In this document: in pieces, positions 29,377 through 38,263 of the stretch
How the letters are laid out: each line of letters begins with the position of its first letter
Numbering within the stretch: position 1 is the stretch's first letter
Assembly: GCF_041153465.1 (NCBI RefSeq)
Contig: NZ_CP154858.1
Coordinates: 2,666,001 to 2,730,000 of the forward strand
DNA: 64,000 nt
Reading direction: 5' to 3'
DNA from: Thermohahella caldifontis
Lineage (GTDB): Bacteria > Pseudomonadota > Gammaproteobacteria > Pseudomonadales > Oleiphilaceae
Notes under the pieces: generated by a model
What the model saw: only the letters and a program-made list of their open reading frames with translations
Databases searched by the model: none
What the model was told of the DNA's origin: nothing
Program-made: the position numbers and the translations under genes

Positions 29377-29910
29377 ATGTCACCGGAAATGAAAGCCACC
29401 CTGCTCAAACGGAAGTTTTCGAGCATCGAATACATGGAAGAGATGGAACGCCTGTGGAACCAGTCAGTCGCCGCGCTGGAAAAGTGCATTGACTGGTTTT
29501 ATGAGCACAACAAGGATTTGGATCTGAGTAGTTGGCAATATGCGGATACGCCCATGGCCTGGGAAGATCGGGTGCTGCCCAATTTCCGGATGATCTCCGA
29601 GGGCATACGGGAGGGTATCGAAATGCATAAAAAAGGTGATTCCGATTACATTTGCGATATATCAAACAATATGATGTCGCTGTCCAAGGATATGGATGTC
29701 ATGGGTGATCTGTGGTTTGACTATATCCCGAAAGATCTGGCTTACAGTTGTGGCAAGCCCGAGTACGAAGCAAGGCAAATGGCAAGGAACATTTATTACA
29801 CTGTCGGCGAGTACTGGCGCCCGGGCTCCATTCTGAAAGAAACCGTTACCGGCCCCATCGACGAACAGGACCTGCTCCGTTACCTCAGGCCCGGGGAAAG
29901 TCCGGACTGA
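29377..29910 (+). CDS. Putative immunity protein ImmA, copy 2 (blocks A-S-S)
   Basis: 177 residues, same family as copy 1. The central block is type A as in copy 1, but residues 124-138 are type S (SCGKPEYEARQMARN) and residues 151-157 are SILKETV instead of EITDEEV. The sequence is otherwise almost base-for-base the same. The ribosome site AGAAGGATCTGAGC precedes the ATG, as in most copies. Confidence 0.72.
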   Translation: MSPEMKATLLKRKFSSIEYMEEMERLWNQSVAALEKCIDWFYEHNKDLDLSSWQYADTPMAWEDRVLPNFRMISEGIREGIEMHKKGDSDYICDISNNMMSLSKDMDVMGDLWFDYIPKDLAYSCGKPEYEARQMARNIYYTVGEYWRPGSILKETVTGPIDEQDLLRYLRPGESPD

Positions 29911-29991
29911 GCACGGTCTGGAAACAACTCTATAGCACAGGGTGTTTGCACCGATAGGGACGAAGCATGGCTTCATCGCACTCACAAGGAC

Positions 29992-30057
29992 GTGAACACG
30001 ACACTCATACTCAGCCGCAGGCCGCACCAAAGCCCGTGCTTTCACTTTGCCACTTAA
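29992..30057 (+). pseudogene. csrA-like 5' relic in spacer 2
   Basis: A 21-codon frame from GTG (MNTTLILSRRPHQSP) with AAGGAC just upstream. It corresponds to the relic at 29302, but its second ATG is changed to ACG. It belongs to the 162-base spacer type. Confidence 0.55.
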
Positions 30058-30072
30058 CAGAAGGATCTGAGC

Positions 30073-30606
30073 ATGTCACCGGAAATGAAAGCCACCCTGC
30101 TCAAACGGAAGTTTTCGAGCATCGAATACATGGAAGAGATGGAACGCCTGTGGAACCAGTCGGTCGCCGCGCTGGAAAAGTGCATTGACTGGTTTTATAC
30201 GCACAACAGGGACACGGATCTGAGTAGTTGGCAATATGCGGATACGCCCATGGCCTGGGAAGATCGGGTGCTGCCCAATTTTCATCGTCTCTCAGAATCG
30301 ATTCGCCGCGGAATAGAGAATGCCCGCAAGGGCAATACCGATACCATTCAGAGCGTAACAGGCAGCATGATGGGGTTGTCAAAAGACATGGATGTCATGG
30401 GAGACCTGTGGTTTGACTATATCCCGAAAGATCTGGCTTACAGTTGTGGCAAGCCCGAGTACGAAGCAAAGCAAATGGCAAGGAACATTTATTACACTGT
30501 CGGCGAGTACTGGCGCCCGGGCTCCATTCTGAAAGAAACCGTTACCGGCCCCATCGACGAACAGGACCTGCTCCGTTACCTCAGGCCCGGGGAAAGTCCG
30601 GACTGA
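30073..30606 (+). CDS. Putative immunity protein ImmA, copy 3 (blocks B-S-S)
   Basis: 177 residues. It carries the divergent central block B (HRLSESIRRGIENARKG, then QSVTGSMMGLSK), type S at 124-138 and SILKETV at 151-157. It also has YTHNRDTDLSS at residues 42-52, where most copies have YEHNKDLDLSS. Block B differs from A at most positions while the flanks are identical, which points to exchange of an internal segment rather than point mutation. Confidence 0.72.
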   Translation: MSPEMKATLLKRKFSSIEYMEEMERLWNQSVAALEKCIDWFYTHNRDTDLSSWQYADTPMAWEDRVLPNFHRLSESIRRGIENARKGNTDTIQSVTGSMMGLSKDMDVMGDLWFDYIPKDLAYSCGKPEYEAKQMARNIYYTVGEYWRPGSILKETVTGPIDEQDLLRYLRPGESPD

Positions 30607-30658
30607 GCGCGGCCTGGAAACAACTCTTTTGCAAACGGCGAATCACCAGGACGTAACC

Positions 30659-30718
30659 ATGACACTCATACTCAGCCGTAGGCCGCACCAAAGCCCGTGC
30701 TTTCACTTTGCCACTTAA
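30659..30718 (+). pseudogene. csrA-like 5' relic in spacer 3
   Basis: The same 19-codon frame as at 29302 (MTLILSRRPHQSP), in a 127-base spacer that is nearly identical to spacer 1. Confidence 0.55.
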
Positions 30719-30733
30719 CAGAAGGATCTGAGC

Positions 30734-31267
30734 ATGTCACCGGAAATGAAAGCCACCCTGCTCAAACGGAAGTTTTCGAGCATCGAATACATGGAAGAGA
30801 TGGAACGCCTGTGGAACCAGTCAGTCGCCGCGCTGGAAAAGTGCATTGACTGGTTTTATGAGCACAACAAGGATTTGGATCTGAGCCGTTGGCAATATGC
30901 GGATACGCCCATGGCCTGGGAAGATCGGGTGCTGCCCAATTTTCATCGTCTCTCAGAATCGATTCGCCGCGGAATAGAGAATGCCCGCAAGGGCAATACC
31001 GATACCATTCAGAGCGTAACAGGCAGCATGATGGGGTTGTCAAAAGACATGGATGTCATGGGAGACCTGTGGTTTGACTATATCCCGAAAGATCTGGCTT
31101 ACAGTTGTGGCAAGCCCGAGTACGAAGCAAAGCAGATGGCAAGGAACATTTATTACACTGTCGGCGAGTATTGGCGCCCGGGGGAAATCACGGATGAAGA
31201 GGTTACCGGCCCCATCGACGAACAGGACCTGCTCCGTTACCTCAGGCCCGGGGAAAGTCCGGATTGA
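30734..31267 (+). CDS. Putative immunity protein ImmA, copy 4 (blocks B-S-E)
   Basis: 177 residues. Central block B as in copy 3, type S at 124-138, but EITDEEV at 151-157 as in copies 1, 7 and 8. It has DLSRW instead of DLSSW at residue 52, shared with copy 6. It is followed by a csrA-like copy that is longer than the spacer relics. Confidence 0.72.
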   Translation: MSPEMKATLLKRKFSSIEYMEEMERLWNQSVAALEKCIDWFYEHNKDLDLSRWQYADTPMAWEDRVLPNFHRLSESIRRGIENARKGNTDTIQSVTGSMMGLSKDMDVMGDLWFDYIPKDLAYSCGKPEYEAKQMARNIYYTVGEYWRPGEITDEEVTGPIDEQDLLRYLRPGESPD

Positions 31268-31334
31268 GCGCGGCCTGGAAGCAACTCTTTTGCAAACGGC
31301 GAATCACAAGGACGTGAATATGTCACTTGACTCA

Positions 31335-31442
31335 GCCGCAGGCAACACCAGAGCCTGCGAATCGGTGAAACTGGGGGTGGAAAACAATCAGGAAATCAAT
31401 CAGGAGCCGCAGGCAACACCAGAGCCTGCGAATCGGTGAAAC
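31335..31442 (+). repeat. 37-bp direct repeat, 71-bp period, inside the csrA-like pseudogene
   Basis: Two identical 37-bp copies (31335-31371 and 31406-31442) encode the CsrA-like segment around SRRQHQSLRIGET. A third, slightly diverged copy lies at 42878-42914 in the better preserved csrA-like gene. Each contains the small palindrome GCAGGC/GCCTGC. Confidence 0.85.
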
Positions 31443-31566
31443 GATACAGATCAGGGTACTCAAGGTTGAGGGTGACCTCGTGACTCCGGGCATAGAGGCA
31501 GACTGATCTTACCCAGCAATAGTGGACACCTCATTAAGCGAGTACACTACGCTACAGAGGTGAACC

Positions 31567-31866
31567 ATGGCAAGAAAGAACACACAAGGCAAATCAACAC
31601 GCAAGCGCTACTCCGAGGACTTCAAGAAGGAGGCGCTGGCGTTGGCTGACAGCGTTGGCATCAGTGCGGCAGCCAAAGACCTGGGATTGCACGAATCACA
31701 GCTGTATAACTGGCGCAGCAAGGCCAGGCAGGCCCAGGGCCAGAGCGAGGCCGAACAGCAGCTCGCCGCGGAAAACGCCCGCCTCAAGCGGCAACTGGCA
31801 CAACAGGCAGAGGAGCTGGCCATTTTAAAAAAGGCGGCGGCGTACTTCGCCAAGAGCCTGAAGTGA
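31567..31866 (+). CDS. IS3-family transposase OrfA
   Basis: 99 residues with the HTH_Tnp_1 domain (RYSEDFKKEALALADSVG, then LGLHESQLYNWRSKARQ) and a C-terminal leucine zipper (ENARLKRQLAQQAEELAILK). Near its end is the slippery heptamer AAAAAAG (31827-31833). A -1 frameshift there would fuse it to OrfB to make the active transposase, as in IS911-type elements. Confidence 0.92.
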   Translation: MARKNTQGKSTRKRYSEDFKKEALALADSVGISAAAKDLGLHESQLYNWRSKARQAQGQSEAEQQLAAENARLKRQLAQQAEELAILKKAAAYFAKSLK

Positions 31867-32728
31867 AGTACGTGTTCATGCAGGCACATGAAGGAGAGTT
31901 CCGCCTGAAAACGATGAGCCGTGTTCTGTGTGTTTCACGCAGTGGCTATTACGCCTGGCGCCGCAGGCAGGTGGCACGCTCTGCGCGTCAGCAGCGCCGT
32001 GAAGCAACAGATCAGGCCGTCAGTGAGGCCTTCTGGCAGAAAAAGGGACGTTATGGTGTTCCCGGCTGGTGGCAGAAATGGCCGAAAACGGACATGCCCT
32101 GAATCGCAAGACCATCGCAAAGAGCCTGCAGCGACAGGGCTTGCGTGCCAGAGCTGCCAGGAAGTTCAAAGCGACCACACAGTCGAAACACAATCTGCCG
32201 GTTGCCCCGAATCTTCTGGAGCAGAAATTTGAGGCGACGGCACCCAACCAAAAGTGGGTGGGTGACATCACATACCTGTGGACGGACGAAGGATGGCTGT
32301 ATCTGGCAGTTGTGATTGACCTGTTCAGCCGGATGGTTGTGGGCTGGAGCATGTCTGAGCGCATGACAGCCGACCTTGTCTGTAATGCGCTTGGTATGGC
32401 GCTGTGGCGCAGGGGCATGCCCGAAGGCATGATCGTTCATTCCGACCGGGGAAGCCAGTATTGCTCCCGTGATTACCAGAAGCTGATCAGGGTGCACAAT
32501 CTCAGGTGCAGCATGAGTGCGAAAGGCAACTGTTACGACAACGCCTGTGCCGAAAGCTTCTTCCATTCCCTGAAAGTGGAAGCCATACACGGGGAGCAAT
32601 TCAGAACCCGAGAACAGATGCGAAGGGCTGTGTTTGAATACATTGAGGTGGATTACAATCGGGATCGCAGACACAGCGCCAACGGCAATCTGAGCCCGGC
32701 AAAATTTGAGGCACTTAAAGTCGCTTAG
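31863..32728 (+). CDS. IS3-family transposase OrfB (single-base frameshift)
   Basis: Integrase-core DDE transposase of about 288 residues: first Asp in VGDITYLWTDEGWLYLAVV, second in IVHSDRGSQY, Glu in AESFFHSLKVE. The frame breaks at the CCC at 32061-32063. One more C joins KGRYGVP to RLVAEMAENGHALNRK as in other IS3 members. Apart from that base the gene looks intact. It overlaps orfA by 4 bases. Confidence 0.88.
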
Positions 32729-32895
32729 TTGAGTGTCCGTTGTTGGTGGGTAGGATCAGACTGCCCCGTCCCGGTTCACAGGGAAGAGTGTTTGACGGCA
32801 AGCCGGATTGGTAGGGACGGCTTCTCGGCGACTGAATCGGGGCGTACAGTCCGGCAAACCGGTTCCACGCAAAATACATGCTGAAGGACTAAGAC

Positions 32896-33524
32896 ATGGA
32901 CTGGAGCAGGATTCAAATTCTACCCGAGTGGCCGCTGATAGAGCCTGAAAACACACCCGCAGGCTATACATTGTTAGGAGAGTATTTGTTTCCTAACTGG
33001 GGGAGGGACGCTATCCATTTCGTTTTTTCTATCATAATCATCATCTCGTTTTGATCAAGAAACATCCTCTGCAAATTATTGACCCCTTTAAAGGTGGGGC
33101 GCCACGAACGGAGGTGGTACATAATCAGCTGGAGTTCCCCATCCAGGCAACTCGTTGGTTCGTCGAGGCTATCCGACGCTGCTTTCTGCCGCCGGACGAT
33201 CCCCGTGCCATGAAGCCTGGCGCCATGGCCTTTCTGGAAAAGGTCAATGGGGAATGGCTGCACTTGACTCGCGGTTTTCACTGCGGAGGGCATAACATCC
33301 CCGGGTATTCCTTCTCAAATGTCAGCAGGCTTGAACACGATGAGCAGCCCATGATGAAGCAATCTCTTGAAATCGGCGACCCGGAAATCTTTGATCGTAT
33401 CGATGGCAAGCCCGTCATCAGCCCGGACAAGTTTGCCGGCTTTATGGAGCGTATTGCCGAGCGCTACGAGTCGGGCGAATTCGGCCCGCCGGTCCCCATG
33501 AAAATAGAGGACAGCATGTGGTGA
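32896..33524 (+). CDS. Putative immunity protein ImmB, copy 1 (single-base frameshift)
   Basis: About 209 residues after correcting a missing C at 33015-33016. Read this way it aligns end to end with copy 3 at 43109 (MDWSRI at the start, FYHNHHLVLIKKH, FPIQATRWFVEAIRRCFLPP, PGAMAFLEKVNGEWLHL, MERIAERYESGEFGPP). No named family is recognised. It begins just after a csrA-like gene whose extra C-terminal tail may be the end of a lost toxin, and it is followed after 47 bases by immA5. Confidence 0.65.
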
Positions 33525-33571
33525 ACCGGAGCCCGTGCTTTCATGTTGCCACTTAACAGAAGGATCTGAGC

Positions 33572-34105
33572 ATGTCACCGGAAATGAAAGCCACCCTGCT
33601 CAAACGGAAGTTTTCGAGCATCGAATACATGGAAGAGATGGAACGCCTGTGGAACCAGTCAGTCGCTGCGCTGGAAAAGTGCATTGACTGGTTTTATGAG
33701 CACAACAAGGACATGGATCTGAGTAGTTGGCAATATGCGGATACGCCCATGGCCTGGGAAGATCGGGTGCTGCCCAATTTCCGAATGATCTCCGAGGGCA
33801 TACGGGAGGGTATCGAAGAATACCAGAAGGGTGACCCGGGCTATATCAGATCCATTGCCAACAATATCATGGCCTTGTCCAAGGATATGGATGTCATGGG
33901 TGACCTGTGGTTTGACTATATCCCGAAAGATCTGGCTTACAGTTGTGGCAAGCCCGAGTACGAAGCAAAGCAAATGGCAAGGAACATTTATTACACTGTC
34001 GGCGAGTACTGGCGCCCGGGCTCCATTCTGAAAGAAACCGTTACCGGCCCCATCGACGAACAGGACCTGCTCCGTTACCTCAGGCCCGGGGAAAGTCCGG
34101 ATTGA
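33572..34105 (+). CDS. Putative immunity protein ImmA, copy 5 (blocks C-S-S)
   Basis: 177 residues. Central block C (MISEGIREGIEEYQKGDP, then YIRSIANNIMALSK) shares its first half with block A and differs in the second half, so C may itself be recombinant. Type S at 124-138 and SILKETV at 151-157. Residues 42-52 read YEHNKDMDLSS. It lies 47 bases after immB1, with the shared CCACTTAACAGAAGG leader. Confidence 0.72.
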   Translation: MSPEMKATLLKRKFSSIEYMEEMERLWNQSVAALEKCIDWFYEHNKDMDLSSWQYADTPMAWEDRVLPNFRMISEGIREGIEEYQKGDPGYIRSIANNIMALSKDMDVMGDLWFDYIPKDLAYSCGKPEYEAKQMARNIYYTVGEYWRPGSILKETVTGPIDEQDLLRYLRPGESPD

Positions 34106-34126
34106 GCGCGGCCTGGAAACAACTCT

Positions 34127-34237
34127 ATGGATCTGACCTTGCCTGATTCCGGGACTCACGATAGGAGCGGTAATAACCAGTACCATACCGGCAACGGGCT
34201 GACCCTCAACCGTATTGCGGAGTCGGGTAGTCAATAG
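34127..34237 (+). pseudogene. Relic of the small NNQYHTG toxin-like fragment
   Basis: A 36-codon frame containing SGNNQYHTGNGLTLNRIAES that stops at an in-frame TAG. The same sequence continues much further in the related fragments at 35317 and 42007, so this copy is truncated by a nonsense codon. Confidence 0.55.
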
Positions 34238-34254
34238 GGTGCAGTGGAAAGCGG

Positions 34255-34431
34255 ATGCGGCTGCGAGCGGCCGGCTCGGACACCTCTCCGGAACGCTGCC
34301 TGGACATGCTGACCCGCATTCAGAAGCACCGGATTACGGTGAATGGAAAGCTGCTGACCGGCGTGACTACGCTGGATGCAACACAACTTGAATTCTTAAA
34401 GAGCCTCAAGGTGCCGAAGCCTGCGGCCTGA
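34255..34431 (+). pseudogene. 3' remnant of a transposase gene (IS1634-like)
   Basis: 58 residues ending LTGVTTLDATQLEFLKSL and VPKPAA, preceded by CLDMLTRIQKHRITVNG. This resembles the C-terminus of IS1634/IS4-type transposases, from memory of the family. No upstream part or inverted repeat is visible. It indicates a further insertion sequence that was lost by deletion. Confidence 0.5.
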
Positions 34432-34443
34432 ACCTGGTCATAA

Positions 34444-34650
34444 AACGCTCAATATAGTGAGGCGTTTGAAATTCAACACTCAATAAAACAACAGGTTACG
34501 AATTTTTATGTCGAACTCGGGCAAACAGGACGAAATAAGTACGGAGTTATTGAATACTTGCTTTATGACGCCAAGCCTAAGTCCATTGGCGAGATGGAGA
34601 AAACGGGTGTGGTTAAGAAATATGTATTAAAGGGTAATATGGATGAATAA
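34444..34650 (+). pseudogene. Displaced toxin C-terminus paired with immB2
   Basis: An open frame without its own start (preceded by TAA) encodes 68 residues: EAFEIQHSIKQQVTNFYVEL, NKYGVIEYLLYDAKPKS, then KTGVVKKYVLKGNMDE. Its stop overlaps the immB2 start by 8 bases, the normal toxin-immunity arrangement. The base composition is AT-rich. I read it as the orphan 3' end of a polymorphic toxin whose delivery part is missing. Its activity is not known. The end (TGVVKKYVLKG) resembles the tail of the csrA-like proteins (TGSMQKYMLKD). Confidence 0.6.
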
Positions 34651-35269
34651 TGAAACAATAGAGACTTTAGCACCCATCCCTTTGCTTGATCTTGAGGCTC
34701 TCCCACATGACAGCCACATGATCGGTGAATATTCTCTGCCTAATTACAACAAGGGCCGTCAGCCATTAAAGTTCATTATCTACAAGCGTTGGCTCGTCAT
34801 TGCGGCATTATTTGAATTTTCACTTGTTCCTCATGGTGAAAAATTAGAACGTGACTTCGTTGATCACTTTCAAGTGGAATTCCCCATTCAGGCTGCCCGG
34901 TGGTTTGTAGAAGCCATTCGCCGCTGTTTTTTGCCGCCGGGCGATCCCCGTGCCATGAAGCCCGGTGCCATGGCCATCCTGGAGAAGGTCAATGGTGAGT
35001 GGTTGCACCTGACGCGCGGCTTTCACAGTGGCGGCCACAACATTCCCGGCTATTCCTTCTCAAATGTCAGCAGGCTTGAACACGATGAGCAGCCCATGAT
35101 GAAGCAATCTCTTGAAATCGGTGACCCGGAAATCTTTGACCGTATCGATGGCAAGCCCGTCATCAGCCCGGACAAGTTCGCCGGCTTTATGGAGCGTATT
35201 GCCGAGCGCTACGAGTCGGGCGAATTCGGCCCGCCGGTTCCCGTAAAAATAGAGGACAGCATGTGGTGA
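34643..35269 (+). CDS. Putative immunity protein ImmB, copy 2
   Basis: 208 residues. The N-terminal 75 residues are diverged from copies 1 and 3 (MNNETIETLAPIPLLDLEAL), while the last 130 are almost identical (FPIQAARWFVEAIRRCFLPP, AGFMERIAERYESGEFGPP). This again shows replacement of one end by recombination. It overlaps the displaced toxin fragment upstream, which is probably its cognate toxin. Confidence 0.7.
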   Translation: MNNETIETLAPIPLLDLEALPHDSHMIGEYSLPNYNKGRQPLKFIIYKRWLVIAALFEFSLVPHGEKLERDFVDHFQVEFPIQAARWFVEAIRRCFLPPGDPRAMKPGAMAILEKVNGEWLHLTRGFHSGGHNIPGYSFSNVSRLEHDEQPMMKQSLEIGDPEIFDRIDGKPVISPDKFAGFMERIAERYESGEFGPPVPVKIEDSMW

Positions 35270-35463
35270 ACCGGAGCCCATGCATTGACCTTGCAGCTCA
35301 ACAGAAGGACCTGGCCATGTCTGATCCCGGGATTCACGATCAGAGCGATAATAACCAGTACCATACCGGCAGCGGGCTGACCCTCAACCGTATTGCGGAG
35401 TCGGGTAGTCAATCCGGTGCGGTGAAAACACCGAACTTCGAGCGCCACGAAATCAACCTCAGG

Positions 35464-36882
35464 CTGGCGTCTCCCCATTTTTTCAGAAGGCGCCATTCAA
35501 CCTTTTGACTTTAAAGGGAAAAACGTGATGTGGTAACGGAATCGGGGTTTCCCTCCAGGTACAATGTGATTGCCTATAAGTCACTGAACCCAAAGGAAAA
35601 CCCCGATGCCTTACCATGCCACAGATCGGACAAAATGGAAAGCCCGCCTCTGCAGCCTGATTGACCAGGCACCTGAACAGATCACACGGCCTGTGAGAAA
35701 ACTCATGGCAGAGGTCACTTTCGGCATCCTCACTTCCGGTTCCCTCACGCAGGCAGAGATTGCCCGCACACTCAATGAGCCATGCAGACTGCACCATACC
35801 CAGAAGCGCATCTCCCGCATGCTGGCCGGACACAGTGAAGTGGCCTGGGCCGCAGAGCAGGTGCAGCTTGCGCACGTCAGCCGGCACGTCACGCAGGACA
35901 TGATCCTGGCCATTGATCCGGGCGATCTGAACCGTGACGGCGCACCGAAAAGTGAATGGCGGGGCCGCGTCAGGGACGGCGATACCGGAGAAATTGTCGG
36001 CGGATATCCGCTGATGACTGTGGTGGCACGGGATGTCCGGCGCGGGAAGACGCTGCCGTTGCTGACCCGCCTGAACACCCCGCAGCGCACGGCATTCAGA
36101 AGCGAGAACCATGACATTCTCTCGGTGATGGATGAAGTGAGCCGGCATATCCGGAAGGATCTGCTCTGGGTGATAGACCGGGGAGGCGACCGGGGCATCC
36201 TGTGGGATGCCTGGATCCGGTGTGAGCGACAGGTGCTGGTCAGAGCGGCCAATCAGCGCTACTGGTGCTGGCGGGACCGTCATAAAACAGCGCAGCAGAT
36301 TGCCCGTGAACTGCCGCTGAAGCACCAAGGGCAGCTCAGACGGGGAGCCCCCGCGTCAGGTTCGGTATCACCCGGGTGATGCTGCGAGAGCATCCGGACA
36401 GCCCCTTGTGGATGATTGTCGTCCGCCATGACCGGCCGGAACCTCTGGTGCTGGTTACCACGCGTCCGGTGCGCGGAAGGCGACAGGGAGAACGCATGAT
36501 CCATGCCTACATGGACCGCTGGGCCTGCGAGGAAGGCTACCGCTTTACCAAGCAGGGCTTTGCGCTGGAGTCTGTGCCGGCACGGCGCTTCACCACACTT
36601 CAGAATCTGGTTGCGCTGGCGAGTCTGGCCTGGGGACTGCTTGCCGTCTGGCAGGACCGGGATAGCTGTCTGATCAGAAGTTCACGCCGTCAAAAGCCAG
36701 ACAAGGCGCTTAAGTTCCCGTTCTACAGCCTGCTCAAGGGATGGCAGAACCTGTTCAGAGGTGCACGGGTGCTGTTCTGGCCACTTTGGCGCAAACGAAA
36801 ACCACGAAGTCTGATTGATGACTTGTTTGCCCGAAATGGTTCTCTCGCCACGGGGCCGGGGTAAAAAATGGGGAGACGCCAG
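35464..36882 (+). mobile_element. IS4-type insertion sequence (1,419 bp)
   Basis: Perfect 20-bp terminal inverted repeats (CTGGCGTCTCCCCATTTTTT at the left end, its complement at 36863-36882) and a 9-bp target duplication AACCTCAGG (35455-35463 and 36883-36891). The single gene inside is an IS4-type transposase. The intact site at about 42240 (AACCTCAGGACC) confirms the ends. The matching ends and duplication suggest recent insertion. Confidence 0.95.
35606..36864 (+). CDS. IS4-type transposase (single-base frameshift)
   Basis: About 419 residues. First catalytic Asp in MILAIDPGDLNRDGAPK, second in WVIDRGGDRG, and the YREK-like region in DRWACEEGYRFTKQGFALES with the catalytic Glu. The frame breaks at the C5 run 36348-36352. 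One more C joins RRGAP to RVRFGITRVMLREHPDS. Otherwise complete. Confidence 0.88.
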
Positions 36883-36938
36883 AACCTCAGGACCTTCCGC
36901 GAAGCGGGAGCCATTGAAATCATGGAGATCAAGCCCTG

Positions 36939-37445
36939 ATGAGCCTCTTGCAACCCAAGTATCCACTGAAGGATCCTTTGCCCAAGATTGAAGACCCGGA
37001 TCATTTGCCGGAGGGGGCCAGGCTGCTTGCGATCTTTGAGGAACAGCCTGACAAATACTATTACTACTTTGTCCAGCGCGGTGACAAGCTGCTTTTCCTG
37101 GATGTACGCAAGAATACGCCCCTGGGATTGCTTGTTCATCAGAAAGTATTCCCACTCAGAGTGTTGTCCTGGTTTCCGAAAGCGCTGGAGGCGTTTGGCA
37201 AGCCTCCTGCGGAAGGCGGTCTGCATGCCGGAGCGATGATGGCGCCGGCAGAAGATGTGGACGGTGAGATGCTTGCAGTGGGTAGTACTATTGATGGCTA
37301 TGACATCACTAACTTCTCCAGAAGTACCAGCACCCATTACTATAATCCGGCTTCGATCGCATTAACTTGGGAACAACTCTATGAGATGGGCTTGCTGGAA
37401 CTCTGGAAATCGCTGGGTGAGAAATACGAAAAGGGCGATCTGTAG
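36939..37445 (+). CDS. Putative immunity protein ImmC, copy 1
   Basis: 168 residues, soluble, no named family recognised. Features: YYYYFVQRGDKLLFLDVRK, FPLRVLSWFPKALEAF, MMAPAEDVDGEMLAVGS and LGEKYEKG at the end. A distant resemblance to ImmB (FPIQAARWFV, GAM, VNGEWLHL, AERYESGEF) suggests one superfamily. The start overlaps the stop of the split toxin-like fragment. It is almost identical to copy 2 at 42294 except for about 25 residues near the C-terminus (residues 112-140). Confidence 0.68.
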   Translation: MSLLQPKYPLKDPLPKIEDPDHLPEGARLLAIFEEQPDKYYYYFVQRGDKLLFLDVRKNTPLGLLVHQKVFPLRVLSWFPKALEAFGKPPAEGGLHAGAMMAPAEDVDGEMLAVGSTIDGYDITNFSRSTSTHYYNPASIALTWEQLYEMGLLELWKSLGEKYEKGDL

Positions 37446-37507
37446 CACAGGATACCTGCACCGGGAAGGATGAAGCATGGTTTCATTGCGCTTACAAGGA
37501 CATGACC

Positions 37508-37567
37508 ATGACACTCATACTCAGCCGCAGGCGGTACCAAAGCCCTTGCTTTCACTTTGCCACTTAA
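37508..37567 (+). pseudogene. csrA-like 5' relic before immA6
   Basis: A 19-codon frame, MTLILSRRRYQSP, which keeps one more CsrA-like residue (RRR) than the other relics. AAGGACATGACC lies upstream. Confidence 0.55.
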
Positions 37568-37582
37568 CAGAAGGATCTGAGC

Positions 37583-38116
37583 ATGTCACCGGAAATGAAA
37601 GCCACCCTGCTCAAACGGAAGTTTTCGAGCATCGAATACATGGAAGAGATGGAACGCCTGTGGAACCAGTCAGTCGCTGCGCTGGAAAAGTGCATTGACT
37701 GGTTTTATGAGCACAACAAGGATTTGGATCTGAGCCGTTGGCAATATGCGGATACGCCCATGGCCTGGGAAGATCGGGTGCTACCCAATTTCCGGATGAT
37801 CTCCGAAGGCATACGGGAGGGTATCGAAATGCATAAAAAAGGTGATTCCGATTACATTTGCGATATATCAAACAATATGATGTCGCTGTCCAAGGATATG
37901 GATGTCATGGGTGACCTGTGGTTTGACTATATCCCGAAAGATCTGGCTTATACAGTTGGCATACCAAAGAGTCAGGCCCGCCAAATGGCCAAGAATATCT
38001 ATTACACCGTAGGCGAGTACTGGCGCCCGGGCTCCATTCTGAAAGAAACCGTTACCGGCCCCATCGACGAACAGGACCTGCTCCGTTACCTCAGGCCCGG
38101 GGAAAGTCCGGATTGA
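37583..38116 (+). CDS. Putative immunity protein ImmA, copy 6 (blocks A-T-S)
   Basis: 177 residues. Central block A and type T at 124-138 as in copy 1, but SILKETV at 151-157. With copies 1, 2 and 4 it completes all four combinations of the last two blocks. DLSRW at residue 52 as in copy 4. Confidence 0.72.
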   Translation: MSPEMKATLLKRKFSSIEYMEEMERLWNQSVAALEKCIDWFYEHNKDLDLSRWQYADTPMAWEDRVLPNFRMISEGIREGIEMHKKGDSDYICDISNNMMSLSKDMDVMGDLWFDYIPKDLAYTVGIPKSQARQMAKNIYYTVGEYWRPGSILKETVTGPIDEQDLLRYLRPGESPD

Positions 38117-38197
38117 GCATGGTCTGGAAACAACTCTATAGCACAGGGTGTTTGCACCGATAGGGACGAAGCATGGCTTCATCGCACTCACAAGGAC

Positions 38198-38263
38198 GTG
38201 AACACGACACTCATACTCAGCCGCAGGCCGCACCAAAGCCCGTGCTTTGATGTTGCCACTTAA
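38198..38263 (+). pseudogene. csrA-like 5' relic before immA7
   Basis: A 21-codon frame from GTG (MNTTLILSRRPHQSP) in a 162-base spacer of the same type as spacer 2. Confidence 0.5.

Larger units (their letters stand above)
31504..32758 (+). mobile_element. IS3-family insertion sequence (1,255 bp)
   Basis: Ends are imperfect inverted repeats of about 38 bp starting TGATCTTACCCA on the left and TGATCCTACCCA on the right (read inward). The target duplication is GAC (31501-31503 and 32759-32761). The uninterrupted homologous site at about 42970 confirms both ends. Two overlapping frames encode orfA and orfB. It interrupts a csrA-like gene. Confidence 0.92.
31320..32892 (+). pseudogene. csrA/rsmA-like gene, duplicated internally and split by IS3
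   Basis: Conceptual reading across the insertion gives LSRRQHQSLRIGETIQIR, then VLKVEGDLVTPGIEAD, then (after the IS) CPVPVHREE. This aligns without gaps to CsrA, including the GIEAP-VHREE core with its RNA-contacting Arg. Three faults are visible: an out-of-frame 5' end, a 71-base internal duplication (31335-31442) and the IS3 insertion at 31503/32759. A run of only four A at 32871 also shifts the last codons. The C-terminal tail beyond VHREE (SRIGRDGFSATESGRTVRQ, ending YMLKD) is not part of normal CsrA. immB1 starts 3 bases after its stop. Confidence 0.7.
35317..36939 (+). pseudogene. Small toxin-like fragment split by IS4 element
   Basis: Without the insertion it would encode about 64 residues: MSDPGIHDQS, NNQYHTGSGLTLNRIAES, FERHEINLR then TFREAGAIEIMEIKP. 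The left part is 35317-35463 and the right part 36892-36939. The last codon overlaps the immC1 start (TGATGA). A nearly identical intact version precedes immC2 at 42294, so this is probably the 3' end of a toxin whose immunity gene is immC. Its function is not recognised. Confidence 0.6.

Noticed and set aside
29302..30718. Short 19-21 codon frames in the spacers as toxin-antitoxin or leader peptides
   Set aside because: They match the first residues of the csrA-like gene and then run into non-conserved sequence, so truncated gene relics explain them better. Expression is not excluded.
29250..31442. Regularly spaced near-identical repeats suggesting a CRISPR array
   Set aside because: The units are 534-base protein-coding genes with 127- or 162-base spacers that are themselves repeats. 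No 25-40 base repeat with unique spacers and no cas gene is present.
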